Positions 1 through 7,900 of a stretch of 64,000 nucleotides of DNA are shown here, piece by piece (positions within the stretch are counted from its first letter, which is position 1; every line of letters starts with the position of its first letter). Both the position numbers and the translations under genes were made by a program. This stretch comes from Actinomycetota bacterium (GTDB lineage Bacteria > Actinomycetota > Aquicultoria > UBA3085 > Oleimmundimicrobiaceae): NCBI GenBank assembly GCA_030017835.1, contig JASEGU010000003.1:1-64000 (forward strand), given 5' to 3'. Under the pieces are notes generated by a model. The model was not told where the DNA came from, searched no databases, and saw only the letters and a program-made list of their open reading frames with translations.

Positions 1-540
1 GCAGCATCATGCCGGCATAGGGCGCGCGGGGACGCTGTTTACGGTGTCTCCCTTTCCTTGAGGTCTTTGGCGCCAATCCCTTTGTTTGTAGTCTGTTCTT
101 TACCCATGTATAGCTCCGTTGGCCGCTATGTTCCCTGCGATACCAACTATAAAAATGTTTGACGGCAAATCCTCTATACCGGTTGCTATACAGGTCAGAT
201 AAGGCCATAATCTCATCCACCGGCGCGCATCGGTGTGATACCTGCCCTAATCGCCTATCAGAAAGGCCACCCGTCCCCTCATCCTCATACCGAACCAGAT
301 AACGCCGAAATGTACGGGCACAGACACCAAGTAAAATCGCCGCCTCTTCCTGGGTTAAACTCCCCTTCTTCCATCCTTTATATGTTTCCTCAAATCTCAT
401 CTTCAAAGCCTCCTGTAGTATCTCCGTTCGTCTCATGTATGACCTCCTTTCTATAGTCATACATTCTAATCAATAACCGGACAATTTATGTGCTACAGAT
501 GAGGACAGTTTATTTGCTCGTGACACTCGTGACACATTAA
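1..540 (-). mobile_element. 5' part of an ISNCY-type insertion sequence, cut by the window edge
   Basis: Only the promoter-proximal end of the element is inside the window. It holds the start of a transposase gene at 436 and about 100 bp of leader. Near the outer end the leader carries a tandem repeat, CGTGACACT then CGTGACACA, at 519-536. Two similar stretches, ATAAACTGTCC and ATAAATTGTCC on the minus strand, lie at about 503-513 and 479-489. The outer boundary is not proven, because the other end and any target-site duplication lie outside. I place it near 536-541, directly before the rpsT promoter. Confidence 0.6.
2..436 (-). CDS. ISNCY-family transposase, N-terminal 145 residues (partial)
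   Basis: Translation of the minus strand from ATG 436 gives an open frame to the window edge, starting MRRTEILQEALKMRFEETYK. A strong Shine-Dalgarno (AAAGGAGG, 443-450) stands 6 nt before the ATG. Residues about 25-60 form a helix-turn-helix (QEEAAILLGVCARTFRRYL), as expected for binding the element ends. The following SHRCAPVDEIM and VKHFYSWYRREHSGQRSYTW segments match the opening of a widespread ISNCY-type transposase family that I recognise from memory. The DDE catalytic core is beyond the window, so whether the copy is intact is unknown. It reads away from rpsT. Confidence 0.75.
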   Translation of the reverse strand, partial: MRRTEILQEALKMRFEETYKGWKKGSLTQEEAAILLGVCARTFRRYLVRYEDEGTGGLSDRRLGQVSHRCAPVDEIMALSDLYSNRYRGFAVKHFYSWYRREHSGQRSYTWVKNRLQTKGLAPKTSRKGRHRKQRPRAPYAGMML

Positions 541-541
541 C

Positions 542-570
542 TTGTCAGTTAAAAATCGATGTGTTATACT
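542..570 (+). promoter_or_regulatory. Sigma-70 promoter of rpsT
   Basis: A -35 TTGTCA (542-547) and a -10 TATACT (565-570) are separated by exactly 17 bp. Each has one mismatch to consensus. It lies 32 bp before the rpsT start and begins just after the putative IS boundary. Confidence 0.75.
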
Positions 571-601
571 GCGCACTGTTTTAACAATATGGGAGGAAAT
601 T

Positions 602-1039
602 TTGGCAAATATTAAATCTCAAATCAAAAGGGCTCGGCAGGCTGAGGTGAGACACAAGAGGAATAAGGATGCCAAGTCAGCACTGAAAACCCTGATTAAA
701 AAGTTCAACGTGGCGGTTGATAAAGAGGATAAGACCTTGGCAGAGACCTCGCTCAAGAACGCAGTAAAGGCTCTCGATAAGTCGGTTTCAAGGGGAATAA
801 TCCACAAGAACAATGCCGCAAACAAGAAATCCGGTTTGTCCAGGCGTTTTTCGGCAATGCCCGAGAAGGTAGCGCCCAAGGTTGAAGAGAAGGTTGAGGA
901 GACCGCGGTAGAGACCCCGGCCGAAGAGAAGACAGCAAAGAAGACGACCGCAAAGAAGGCGGTTGTCAAGAAGGTTGAAGACAAGAAAGACGCAAAGAAG
1001 CCAGCTCCTAAAAAGCCGGCTGCCAAGAAGACTGAATAG
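602..1039 (+). CDS. rpsT: 30S ribosomal protein S20 with a lysine/alanine-rich tail
   Basis: S20 binds 16S rRNA during assembly of the small subunit. The family core covers residues 1-88 (MANIKSQIKRARQAEVRHKR, then the helical KSALKTLIKKFN and the SRGIIHKNNAANKKSGLSRR ending). I take TTG 602 as the start because it yields the canonical MANIKSQ terminus and follows GGGAGG (590-595). The protein is 145 residues, against about 85-90 in most bacteria. Residues 92-145 are a low-complexity tail of Lys, Ala, Glu and Pro, rich in KK and AKK steps. It stands alone on the plus strand with its own promoter and terminator, divergent from the IS and convergent with the DUF4349 gene. Confidence 0.95.
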   Translation: MANIKSQIKRARQAEVRHKRNKDAKSALKTLIKKFNVAVDKEDKTLAETSLKNAVKALDKSVSRGIIHKNNAANKKSGLSRRFSAMPEKVAPKVEEKVEETAVETPAEEKTAKKTTAKKAVVKKVEDKKDAKKPAPKKPAAKKTE

Positions 1040-1062
1040 ACAGAGAAGGATTTACATGTTTT

Positions 1063-1100
1063 AGGGGTGCTAGCCTTTGGCTAGCACCCCTGATTTTTTT
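1063..1100 (+). terminator. Rho-independent terminator of rpsT
   Basis: A perfect 13-bp stem, AGGGGTGCTAGCC with loop TTT and GGCTAGCACCCCT, is followed by GATTTTTTT. There is no T-run on the opposite side, so it serves rpsT and not the convergent gene. Confidence 0.95.
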
Positions 1101-1117
1101 GACCTTGATTAGTCGCG

Positions 1118-2089
1118 TTATGCTCCCGTCTCCTTGACCTTCTTCTTCTCAACAAACCTTATATATACCCTCCAACCCAGATAGCCAAGGAGGACGAAGG
1201 GCATGAGAGTGCCGATCATGACTATAAGGAAGCCCACGATACCTATCAGGTTCTTGGAGACGGCCCTTAAGGCATCGGCGATCCGAAAGTCGAAGATGGG
1301 CTGGGTTATCGATCTTGGCTCCGTAAGATCCAAGGTTATGGTCGCCATGGCAATATTTCTATCAAGATAATCGAGTTGACCTTTGATCGACTCGATCTCT
1401 CCTCTCACCCTGGTCAGAGCCTCTTCTATCTTGACCATATCCTCAACCGTCTTGGCCGCATTCAATATCTCAAGATAGCGCTGCTCCTGCCTTTCGTAAT
1501 TGCCAAGTCTAGCCGTAAGATCTATGTGCTCTTCGCTGACTTCGGCCAGGGTCTCCTGCTCGGACTCTATCCTGCCCAGTTCTTTCAGCTCGATCACGGC
1601 CGCTTCGAAATTTTCGGCGGCAACCTTGATGATAATGTTTCCAGAAAGCGAGATCTCCTCTCCGCCTCCCCCCTCTCTGAGCAGGACGGGATAGTCGTCT
1701 TCATTGGAATAGATGTTTGAGCTTAAGGTATAGCCGCCAAACTTCTTGGCCACCTCATCAATCTTGCGAAAGCTCTCCCTAAGATCATCCACCGCCATCT
1801 CGATGAACTTGTTCTTTATGACCAGCCTATCGCTTGAAGAGAGCCCCTCTCCTTCAAGGAGAGCGGGTAAAGCCGGCTCATCCCCGGCAAGCTTGGCTGA
1901 CTCCTCTTGAAAAGCCTCAGGTGCGGGCAGATCCCCGGCCATCCTCTGTGAATCATCGATAAATACCCCGCTCTCACTCTCGGCAAACCAGTAATTTAGA
2001 GACCCAAAGAGAACCGGGGTGATTATCGCGCCGGCGATGGCCGCAACCAGTAAAAATGTCTTCCAATCCCTCTCGATTCTGATTCTCAT
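1118..2089 (-). CDS. DUF4349-type membrane-anchored protein
   Basis: Function is unknown. The protein has an N-terminal membrane segment (about residues 12-30), an extracytoplasmic region and a C-terminal membrane segment (about 285-310) followed by a basic tail ending EKKKVKETGA. The middle (about 85-270) looks like the DUF4349 domain: a beta-rich start (RLVIKNKFIEMAVDDL) and a coiled-coil stretch around LTRVRGEIESIKGQLDYLDR. I prefer ATG 2089 (323 residues) because GAAAGGATG precedes it by about 8 nt. The frame stays open to a TTG at 2149 with no good ribosome site. It follows holA in the same direction. An imperfect hairpin (arms TTCCATCGT and ACGATGGAA, 2102-2131) lies just before the chosen start. 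Confidence 0.75.
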   Translation of the reverse strand: MRIRIERDWKTFLLVAAIAGAIITPVLFGSLNYWFAESESGVFIDDSQRMAGDLPAPEAFQEESAKLAGDEPALPALLEGEGLSSSDRLVIKNKFIEMAVDDLRESFRKIDEVAKKFGGYTLSSNIYSNEDDYPVLLREGGGGEEISLSGNIIIKVAAENFEAAVIELKELGRIESEQETLAEVSEEHIDLTARLGNYERQEQRYLEILNAAKTVEDMVKIEEALTRVRGEIESIKGQLDYLDRNIAMATITLDLTEPRSITQPIFDFRIADALRAVSKNLIGIVGFLIVMIGTLMPFVLLGYLGWRVYIRFVEKKKVKETGA

Positions 2090-2156
2090 ATCACACATCC
2101 TTTCCATCGTTTCGTCGATTTGACGATGGAAGCAGAGTGGGTGTTCCAATTTCTAC

Positions 2157-3149
2157 TCAACTCTCTTCGATTATCTTTTCTATCAACATCTCGAGGATGA
2201 GATCTGCCGCCTTCTTACCGCTCTTGAGCTCAACATCGGCAGCAAGAAGGTGGGAGTGGACTCTGGTTAGTTCGCCAAAGGAGAATCTTTTGCTCTGTTT
2301 CTCATATCTTAAGACCACGAAGGGGGGGAGTTTTAGGGCGGCCGCAAGACCTGAGCGGGCCAAGGCCCGCCTCTCCAGAAGGACCTTGGTCTTTAGGATC
2401 AGTCTGAATTGACGCAGAATCATATGAAAGAGATAGGAGGGGGCCTGACCTTGGGCGATCAGAGTCCTTAAAACCGTAAATGATTCCGTCTTTTTTCGCT
2501 CGCCTATGAGTTCAACCAGTTCAAATACGCTCATCTCAAACGACTTGGTTATGAGCGGCTTAAGACCGGAGAGAGATATCTCCTTTTTGCCCATGTTATA
2601 GAGGAGGACTTTTTCTATCTCACCGCTTAACACCATAAGATCGTTATCGACATTGGAGCAGAGATATTGTGCGGCCTCAAGACTTACTTTCGCCCCCTTA
2701 TCCAAAAACCTCTTCTTGACCCAGTCCGGAAGCTCGGAGCGGCTTGGGGGCTTATATTCAAAGGCGTAGCCCAATCTATCCGCGAGCTTGTAGAGTCGAC
2801 TTCTCTTGTCGAACTTCTCAGCCATAAGGACCAGATAGGTCGATTCCATGGGATTTTCAATGTAGGATAAGACCTCGTCGCTAACTTCCAGACGGTCGGC
2901 CTGATCGACCAGGACAAGACGATTGGCCGAAAATAGAGAGCCACTATTTAGGGCCTGGAGAAGGTGGTCCGGAGCTACCTCGCCCCCCCGCAACATCTCA
3001 AAATCGATCTTCGAGCTGGCCTCTTCGTCCAGCCTCTCCTTCAGCCTTCCTATCGCCTCCTCCAAGAGCAGGCGCTCCTTACTGTAAATCAAAAAGACCG
3101 GTTTTATCTCCTTCTTGTTCTTCTTGGCCAAGGCCTCTCCACCAACCAT
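2157..3149 (-). CDS. holA: DNA polymerase III subunit delta
   Basis: HolA is the delta subunit of the clamp loader and opens the sliding clamp during replication. The 330-residue length and layout fit the family. An N-terminal domain has the PVFLIYSKERLLLEEAIGRL opening. A central region includes GSLFSANRLVLVDQADRL and ENPMESTYLVLMAEKFDKRS. The C-terminal helical collar contains SYLFHMILRQFRLILKTKVL. It follows comEC after a 39 bp gap; comEC-holA-rpsT linkage is common in Firmicutes and Actinomycetota. An internal TTG (MAKKNKKEIK, preceded by GGAGAGG) is an alternative start seven codons in. Confidence 0.9.
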   Translation of the reverse strand: MVGGEALAKKNKKEIKPVFLIYSKERLLLEEAIGRLKERLDEEASSKIDFEMLRGGEVAPDHLLQALNSGSLFSANRLVLVDQADRLEVSDEVLSYIENPMESTYLVLMAEKFDKRSRLYKLADRLGYAFEYKPPSRSELPDWVKKRFLDKGAKVSLEAAQYLCSNVDNDLMVLSGEIEKVLLYNMGKKEISLSGLKPLITKSFEMSVFELVELIGERKKTESFTVLRTLIAQGQAPSYLFHMILRQFRLILKTKVLLERRALARSGLAAALKLPPFVVLRYEKQSKRFSFGELTRVHSHLLAADVELKSGKKAADLILEMLIEKIIEES

Positions 3150-3188
3150 TCTTGCTCATTAGTCCTAGGGGAATAATATTAAGCGAAG

Positions 3189-5507
3189 TCAGCGCCCCTT
3201 CTCAACCCTTATTGCAAAATCGCTAAGCCTTACGGTCACATCACCGTCCCGATCGGTCCGGTATATGTCTACCCCAAGGCTCTCAAGCTCAAGGAGGGCC
3301 TCCTTGTCTGGATGATTGAACCGGTTATTGGCTCCGACTGAGATCACGGCCACTTTTGGATCGACAAGCTCTAAGAACTCGATCAGAGAGCCGTCTGCGC
3401 TGCCGTGGTGTGCGACCTTGTATACATCACTTTTTACATTCAACCCCGCCCTTATCATCTCAGCTTGGCCCCCTTCCTCGATGTCTCCAGTAAATAACAC
3501 CCTCATCCCGCTTAAGTCAAGCATTACGACCATCGAGTCGTCATTTGGGTTTAAGCTCGCCTCCTCATCATCTCGATCCGGAGTCAAAACCTCGACCTTG
3601 ATCTCCTCTCCAAGCAGGATCTCATCGCCCCTTGCGCCATCTTTGTGCTCTATGCCCCTCTTTTTTACGACCGTTAAGAAGTCGAGATATGATGCTGAAT
3701 ACGACTCCTTTTTGGAATCCAGCACCAGACCGACTTCGTAGTCGTCAATAACTCCAAAGAGACCTTCCATGTGATCCTCGTGTGGATGGCTCAGGATTAT
3801 CAGATCCAACTTGCGTACTCTCATCTTTCTTAAGCGCTCGCTTAGGGCTCCGTAATTGCCGCCACCGTCTATCAGGATCGTCTCTCCGCTCTCGCCAAGG
3901 ACGAGGGCGGAGTCCCCTTGACCTACGTCAAAAAATGTCACAGACGGCCCGCTAGGTGCAAAATGAAGTGCGATCACCTGGATTGATATCGTAATGGTCA
4001 GGGTCACCAGGCCCGCATAGATGATTTTTTTCATGTTCAACTTTGCCCCTTTTCTTCTCAGGAGCTCCAAGATCACCATCGCAACCAGATAATAGAGGAT
4101 GATGATCCAGAGCGAAGGCTCCGTTGCTGAGATATTCATACCCGGAAGTGATGAGAAGAGACGGACAAGGGCGAGCATCAGATCGATCAAGATGGCTGCA
4201 ACCTTATAAACCGGCCAGGCCAAGATGGGTGAGATCAGAAAGAGCAGAGAGGCGATAAGGCCTAAAAATAGTATGGGGGCCAAGATCGGGGTGATGATGA
4301 GATTTGCAGCCGGGGTTAAGATGAAGAACTCCTTGAAATATTTGATTAAGAGCGGAAAGACTAAAATTTGGGCGCCAACCGTTACTGCCAAGGACTTGTC
4401 AAGCCATTTAAAGCCGGTATCACAAAACCCCTCGATAATTGGAGAGATGAGGATTATCCCCAGGGTGGCCAGAAAAGAGAGCTGGAAACCAACATTGAAA
4501 ATCGAGAGCGGACTGAAGGTCAAGATTAAAATAGCGGCCAGCGACATGGCCGAAAGAGAATTCTTCTCCCTCCCAAGATACCATCCGATATATCCGAGGA
4601 TCAGCATGACGGCCGCCCGGATAAGTGACGGAGCCGGGCCGACCAGAAAAGCATAAAATCCAACTCCCAAGATAGCGAATAGATGTTTTAACCGGCCGGA
4701 AAATCTTGAAAAGAGTAGAAAGAGAAGGGCTCCGATAATCCCGACATGAAGACCAGATACGGCCAATACGTGGGCTACGCCGGCGTCTGAAAAATCCTCT
4801 CTGACCTTAGCCGGTATCTCAGATCGCTTGCCAAAGAGAAGGCCGCTCAATACCGCCGACTCCTCCTTGGTCAAAGCCGATTTGGAGCCGTCGATCAATC
4901 GTCTTTTGAAAGTTTCAAGTCTGCCGCTGCTGCTCTCTCTATGTATTATATCTTGTGGGGAGATCAAAAAGATGGTGGCTACATGACGCTTCAAAAGATA
5001 ATCTCGGTAATCAAATGATGTGCCCACCACCTCACTTGGGCGATACGGTTTGCCCGAAAAGATTATCCTCTCCCCATCTTTGAGATCTAGCCCCTCCCCC
5101 TGGATCTCCACCCTCGTCCGCTCAGAGGTTCTGTAAAAACCCCCATCAAATGAGACGGCTTCCACTTCTATCTCAAGAGAAGACCCATCACCTGACCTTT
5201 TCGGAGCCGATGTTATCTTGCCGGAAACCTGAGCCTCCCTCTTCTCATTAGCGAGCCTGGGCAAAATGCCGTTTTCCACGCGAGCTATCTGAAGGCTCAT
5301 CGCAAGAGCGCCAAGGATTAAGGAGATCAAGATGATAAGAATGCTATTTGCTCCCGATCGTTGAGACCATCGAAAGAGCAGAATTGGGAATGTTAAAAAA
5401 ACAAAAGGGATGATGATCTTTAAATCGAGTCTGAAGTGGTAGGTTAAGCTGAGACCCAAAATCTGAAATGCGGCAAAAAGGAAAAGGGGTGGGATCTTAG
5501 GTCTCAA
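3189..5507 (-). CDS. comEC: ComEC/Rec2 competence DNA channel
   Basis: ComEC forms the inner-membrane channel that takes single-stranded DNA into the cell during transformation. The 772-residue protein has an N-terminal DUF4131-like region with two membrane helices and an OB-like part (residues about 80-170). A multi-helix competence domain follows (about 215-480, including VLAVSGLHVGIIGALLFLLF). The C-terminal metallo-beta-lactamase domain carries SHPHEDHMEGL and VAHHGS. All major parts are present. The start is TTG, overlapping the comEA stop by 4 nt, so the two are translationally coupled. No pilus or comF genes are in the window. Confidence 0.93.
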   Translation of the reverse strand: MRPKIPPLFLFAAFQILGLSLTYHFRLDLKIIIPFVFLTFPILLFRWSQRSGANSILIILISLILGALAMSLQIARVENGILPRLANEKREAQVSGKITSAPKRSGDGSSLEIEVEAVSFDGGFYRTSERTRVEIQGEGLDLKDGERIIFSGKPYRPSEVVGTSFDYRDYLLKRHVATIFLISPQDIIHRESSSGRLETFKRRLIDGSKSALTKEESAVLSGLLFGKRSEIPAKVREDFSDAGVAHVLAVSGLHVGIIGALLFLLFSRFSGRLKHLFAILGVGFYAFLVGPAPSLIRAAVMLILGYIGWYLGREKNSLSAMSLAAILILTFSPLSIFNVGFQLSFLATLGIILISPIIEGFCDTGFKWLDKSLAVTVGAQILVFPLLIKYFKEFFILTPAANLIITPILAPILFLGLIASLLFLISPILAWPVYKVAAILIDLMLALVRLFSSLPGMNISATEPSLWIIILYYLVAMVILELLRRKGAKLNMKKIIYAGLVTLTITISIQVIALHFAPSGPSVTFFDVGQGDSALVLGESGETILIDGGGNYGALSERLRKMRVRKLDLIILSHPHEDHMEGLFGVIDDYEVGLVLDSKKESYSASYLDFLTVVKKRGIEHKDGARGDEILLGEEIKVEVLTPDRDDEEASLNPNDDSMVVMLDLSGMRVLFTGDIEEGGQAEMIRAGLNVKSDVYKVAHHGSADGSLIEFLELVDPKVAVISVGANNRFNHPDKEALLELESLGVDIYRTDRDGDVTVRLSDFAIRVEKGR

Positions 5508-6139
5508 TAGACCGAGACCTCGTCCTTGAGTGATTCGAACTTCTTCTCACCGATCCCCTTCACCTTCAGAAGATCTTCGGCTCTTTGAAATGGACCATTA
5601 TCATTGCGATATTCTACGATCCGCTCTGCGATCGTCGGACCTATGCCGGTAAGTTTTTCAAGCTCATCCGATGTCGCCTGGTTGATATTTATCAAACTAT
5701 TTTCGATAAAATTAGAGCCCGTGAAGGGTTGGGCGGCCAATCTCTCATCAATCGTCGGGATGTAGACCCTCTGGCCATCTACCAGTTTTGCTGCAAGATT
5801 GAGTGAATTTAAATCGGCATCAGCCCTGGCTCCCCCAGCCTTGTCTATGGCGTCCTTAACCCTGTCTCCTTCAAGGCAAGTATAGACATCCTCTGCGTTA
5901 ACCGCGCCGCAGACGTGAATGACTATCTCTTTTTCTGCGGCCTCCTGAGCCTCACCCTCCGCAAGCATATCATACTCCTTGAATTCTACCCTTTTTGGCT
6001 TTGACGATTTCTGGACGATCAGTATGCCCCCAAAAAGAATGACGGACAGAAGGATGAGACCGGCCAACTGCCTATTACTAAAGATTGAAGCCTCTTTTAT
6101 TCGTTGGAGCAACTCTTTAAGCTCTTCCAAAAGGACCAC
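5504..6139 (-). CDS. comEA: ComEA competence DNA receptor
   Basis: ComEA is the membrane-anchored receptor that binds double-stranded DNA outside the cell and passes it to ComEC. One membrane helix lies at about residues 24-43. A SLBB domain (about 70-130: EIVIHVCGAVNAEDVYTC, GQRVYIPT) follows. The C-terminal helix-hairpin-helix pair (about 148-208: ININQATSDELEKLTGIGPT, LLKVKGIGEKKFESL) binds DNA. The apparent start is GTG 6139, but a TTG three codons later is possible. The 171 bp upstream is AT-rich and I see no convincing promoter there. Confidence 0.92.
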   Translation of the reverse strand: MVLLEELKELLQRIKEASIFSNRQLAGLILLSVILFGGILIVQKSSKPKRVEFKEYDMLAEGEAQEAAEKEIVIHVCGAVNAEDVYTCLEGDRVKDAIDKAGGARADADLNSLNLAAKLVDGQRVYIPTIDERLAAQPFTGSNFIENSLININQATSDELEKLTGIGPTIAERIVEYRNDNGPFQRAEDLLKVKGIGEKKFESLKDEVSVY

Positions 6140-6310
6140 TCTTCGTTTTATATGACTATCTTCTGCACATGATAATCTATTCTATAACTAGAAAATAAAC
6201 CCTTCTAATTTTAGAGCAAAATGATATGTTTTTAAATCGAATTATTTTAGCTATAAAGATTGGCCTGTGCTGAAGGAATGATTTAGAGATAGTCCAAAGA
6301 GGCCTTAAAA

Positions 6311-7069
6311 TTAGGGGCGGGTAAAGAGCTTTTTGGCGAGATTGAAGTCTTCGATCGTGTCTATCTCAACCCATCTGAGACCGGTTATATCAAGAGCTAA
6401 AAAAACCTCTCCCGCCTCTATCAGGCGTTCGTAAGCCGCTTCATAGTAGGCGTTAAGGTTGGATGGATCTTCCATCATCGTTTCAAGCTCATGGAAGAGA
6501 TTGCGAGAAGTTGAAGCATCTATCCTCTCTATCCCTATCGATTCACCAATCGCCTTTTTAGGGTCGACCTCTTTGCCGACCCTTGTGACCTTGCCAGTTT
6601 GATCGGCTTCCACCTTGACCTCCTCTTGACCCAGATGGATATCCCCGTCAACTAAAAGAATGTTTGCTCCACCTGCTTCAAGCAAACGAGCAAGAACCCG
6701 TTCTTCAAATATGACGTCCGCATCGAACTTAAGAAAGCTTGATCCCGCAAGATGGCTTTTGGCGAGCATGAGAGAATAGGCGGTATTGGTCTCGGCGTAT
6801 CTGGCGTTCTCGATTATCTCTATCTCGATATCATAAGGCTTATCATGTACTAGCTTCTCTATGTTATCCTTGAGATAGCCGGTTACAACCACGACTTCAT
6901 CGATTCCAGCTCCGATAATGCCGCCTAGCATCCTCTCAAGGATCGCCCTTCCATTTATCTCTATCAAGCTCTTTGGTCTATCATCGGTGAGAGGCCTAAT
7001 TCTCGAGCCGACTCCGGCCGCAAGGATCACAGCTTTCAAGTTATCGCCCAATCCAACTCCCAGTCGCAT
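6311..7069 (-). CDS. PntC/LicC-like sugar- or aminoalkyl-phosphate cytidylyltransferase
   Basis: This 252-residue nucleotidyltransferase probably activates a small phosphate or phosphonate head group with CTP. The N-terminus has the nucleotide-binding signature AVILAAGVGSRIRPLTDDRP. FDADVIF supplies the metal-binding Asp. The C-terminus has NAYYEAAYERL and WVEIDTIEDFNLA, which I associate with the phosphocholine/2-aminoethylphosphonate cytidylyltransferase group (LicC, PntC). It is the third gene after a PhnW-like aminotransferase and a CDP-alcohol phosphotransferase, 10 nt downstream of the latter. This context favours making a CDP-activated head group for a lipid. The substrate is inferred. 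The start may lie a few codons inside (TTG before KAVILAAG). Confidence 0.75.
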   Translation of the reverse strand: MRLGVGLGDNLKAVILAAGVGSRIRPLTDDRPKSLIEINGRAILERMLGGIIGAGIDEVVVVTGYLKDNIEKLVHDKPYDIEIEIIENARYAETNTAYSLMLAKSHLAGSSFLKFDADVIFEERVLARLLEAGGANILLVDGDIHLGQEEVKVEADQTGKVTRVGKEVDPKKAIGESIGIERIDASTSRNLFHELETMMEDPSNLNAYYEAAYERLIEAGEVFLALDITGLRWVEIDTIEDFNLAKKLFTRP

Positions 7070-7079
7070 ATCGTAAGCT

Positions 7080-7895
7080 TTACTTGCGCATCGGATCCAA
7101 AAGCCCGTCCTTGGCCCTCAATATCTGGCTCCCCCTCTGAAATAGTCTAAAAAACGCGATTAAGACCTGACTTGCAGCCAGAAGTATAAGGGCAATCTTA
7201 AGTCTATTGATAAGGGCGAAGAAGGCTGTAAAAATCGCAAATTCGGCCTCGTCGACCAGTATTATGCTTGCGTTTTTCTTGAAGAATAGTTTTATCTGGC
7301 CGCCAAGACTTGCCCTCAACTCTTTCCGCTCGGCCAGGGTCTCCTTGAAAAGCTCTTCTTGCCTAAGGGCGGAGGCCTTAAGGTAGGCTTCGTCCCTCAT
7401 GGCCTCACTCAAGACGGTCTCGAGCTTTATGTAATAGCGAAAATTGAAGAAGAAGCAAGCGGTGAAGCCGAGAAAGACCCAGAGGACATCGTCATATCTA
7501 ATATATTGTGAGATAGAAAGAGAGATGGTTATCACGTAGATTTTTAAGACATCGACGACCTTATCGAGGTAATTTCCAATATGACTCGAAAGCCCCCTCG
7601 CCCTTGCAATCTGGCCATCGAGCTGGTCTCCAATATAGCCGAGGACCAAGAGAAGGGCTGCCAGTTGGAGGCGACCGGAGAAGTTCAAGAAGAGAAACAT
7701 CGATCCGATGACGTATATGATAAATGATAGTATGGTCACAACATTTGGAGTCAGCCAGCCGATCTTGACAGCAGCGGGAAGTATCAAACTGGTCAGAGGA
7801 TACCCGTAATTATCGGCCCAATTACCGAAGCAAGCTGGTTTTGCGGCTTCTTTTAGCCTTCTCTTCAGCTCGGCCCGCTCGGTTTCGTTAACCAT
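7080..7895 (-). CDS. CDP-alcohol phosphatidyltransferase family membrane protein
   Basis: Members of this family swap CMP from a CDP-activated alcohol for a second alcohol, making phospholipids or related compounds in the membrane. The family signature is perfect: D90-x2-D93-G94-x2-A97-R98-x8-G107-x3-D111-x3-D115. Several membrane helices flank it (about 50-70, 77-90, 117-150, 225-255). A charged cytoplasmic stretch lies at about 160-205. It starts 5 nt after the aminotransferase stop and precedes the cytidylyltransferase gene. The likely reaction is transfer of the CDP-activated head group onto a lipid. It is not a typical PgsA, given its length and neighbours. Exact substrates are unknown. 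Confidence 0.8.
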   Translation of the reverse strand: MVNETERAELKRRLKEAAKPACFGNWADNYGYPLTSLILPAAVKIGWLTPNVVTILSFIIYVIGSMFLFLNFSGRLQLAALLLVLGYIGDQLDGQIARARGLSSHIGNYLDKVVDVLKIYVITISLSISQYIRYDDVLWVFLGFTACFFFNFRYYIKLETVLSEAMRDEAYLKASALRQEELFKETLAERKELRASLGGQIKLFFKKNASIILVDEAEFAIFTAFFALINRLKIALILLAASQVLIAFFRLFQRGSQILRAKDGLLDPMRK

Positions 7896-7900
7896 CCAAG

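Noticed and set aside
619-1026. Long minus-strand frame opposite rpsT
   Set aside because: It is a shadow of the Lys/Ala-rich S20 tail and antisense to a certain gene.
2102-2131. Inverted repeat TTCCATCGT / ACGATGGAA before the DUF4349 gene
   Set aside because: A 9-bp stem with a 12-nt loop and no T-run. It could be chance, so I mention it only within the gene entry.
6140-6310. AT-rich gap before comEA, searched for promoter and competence box
   Set aside because: Several TATA-like strings but no pair with acceptable -35 and spacing.
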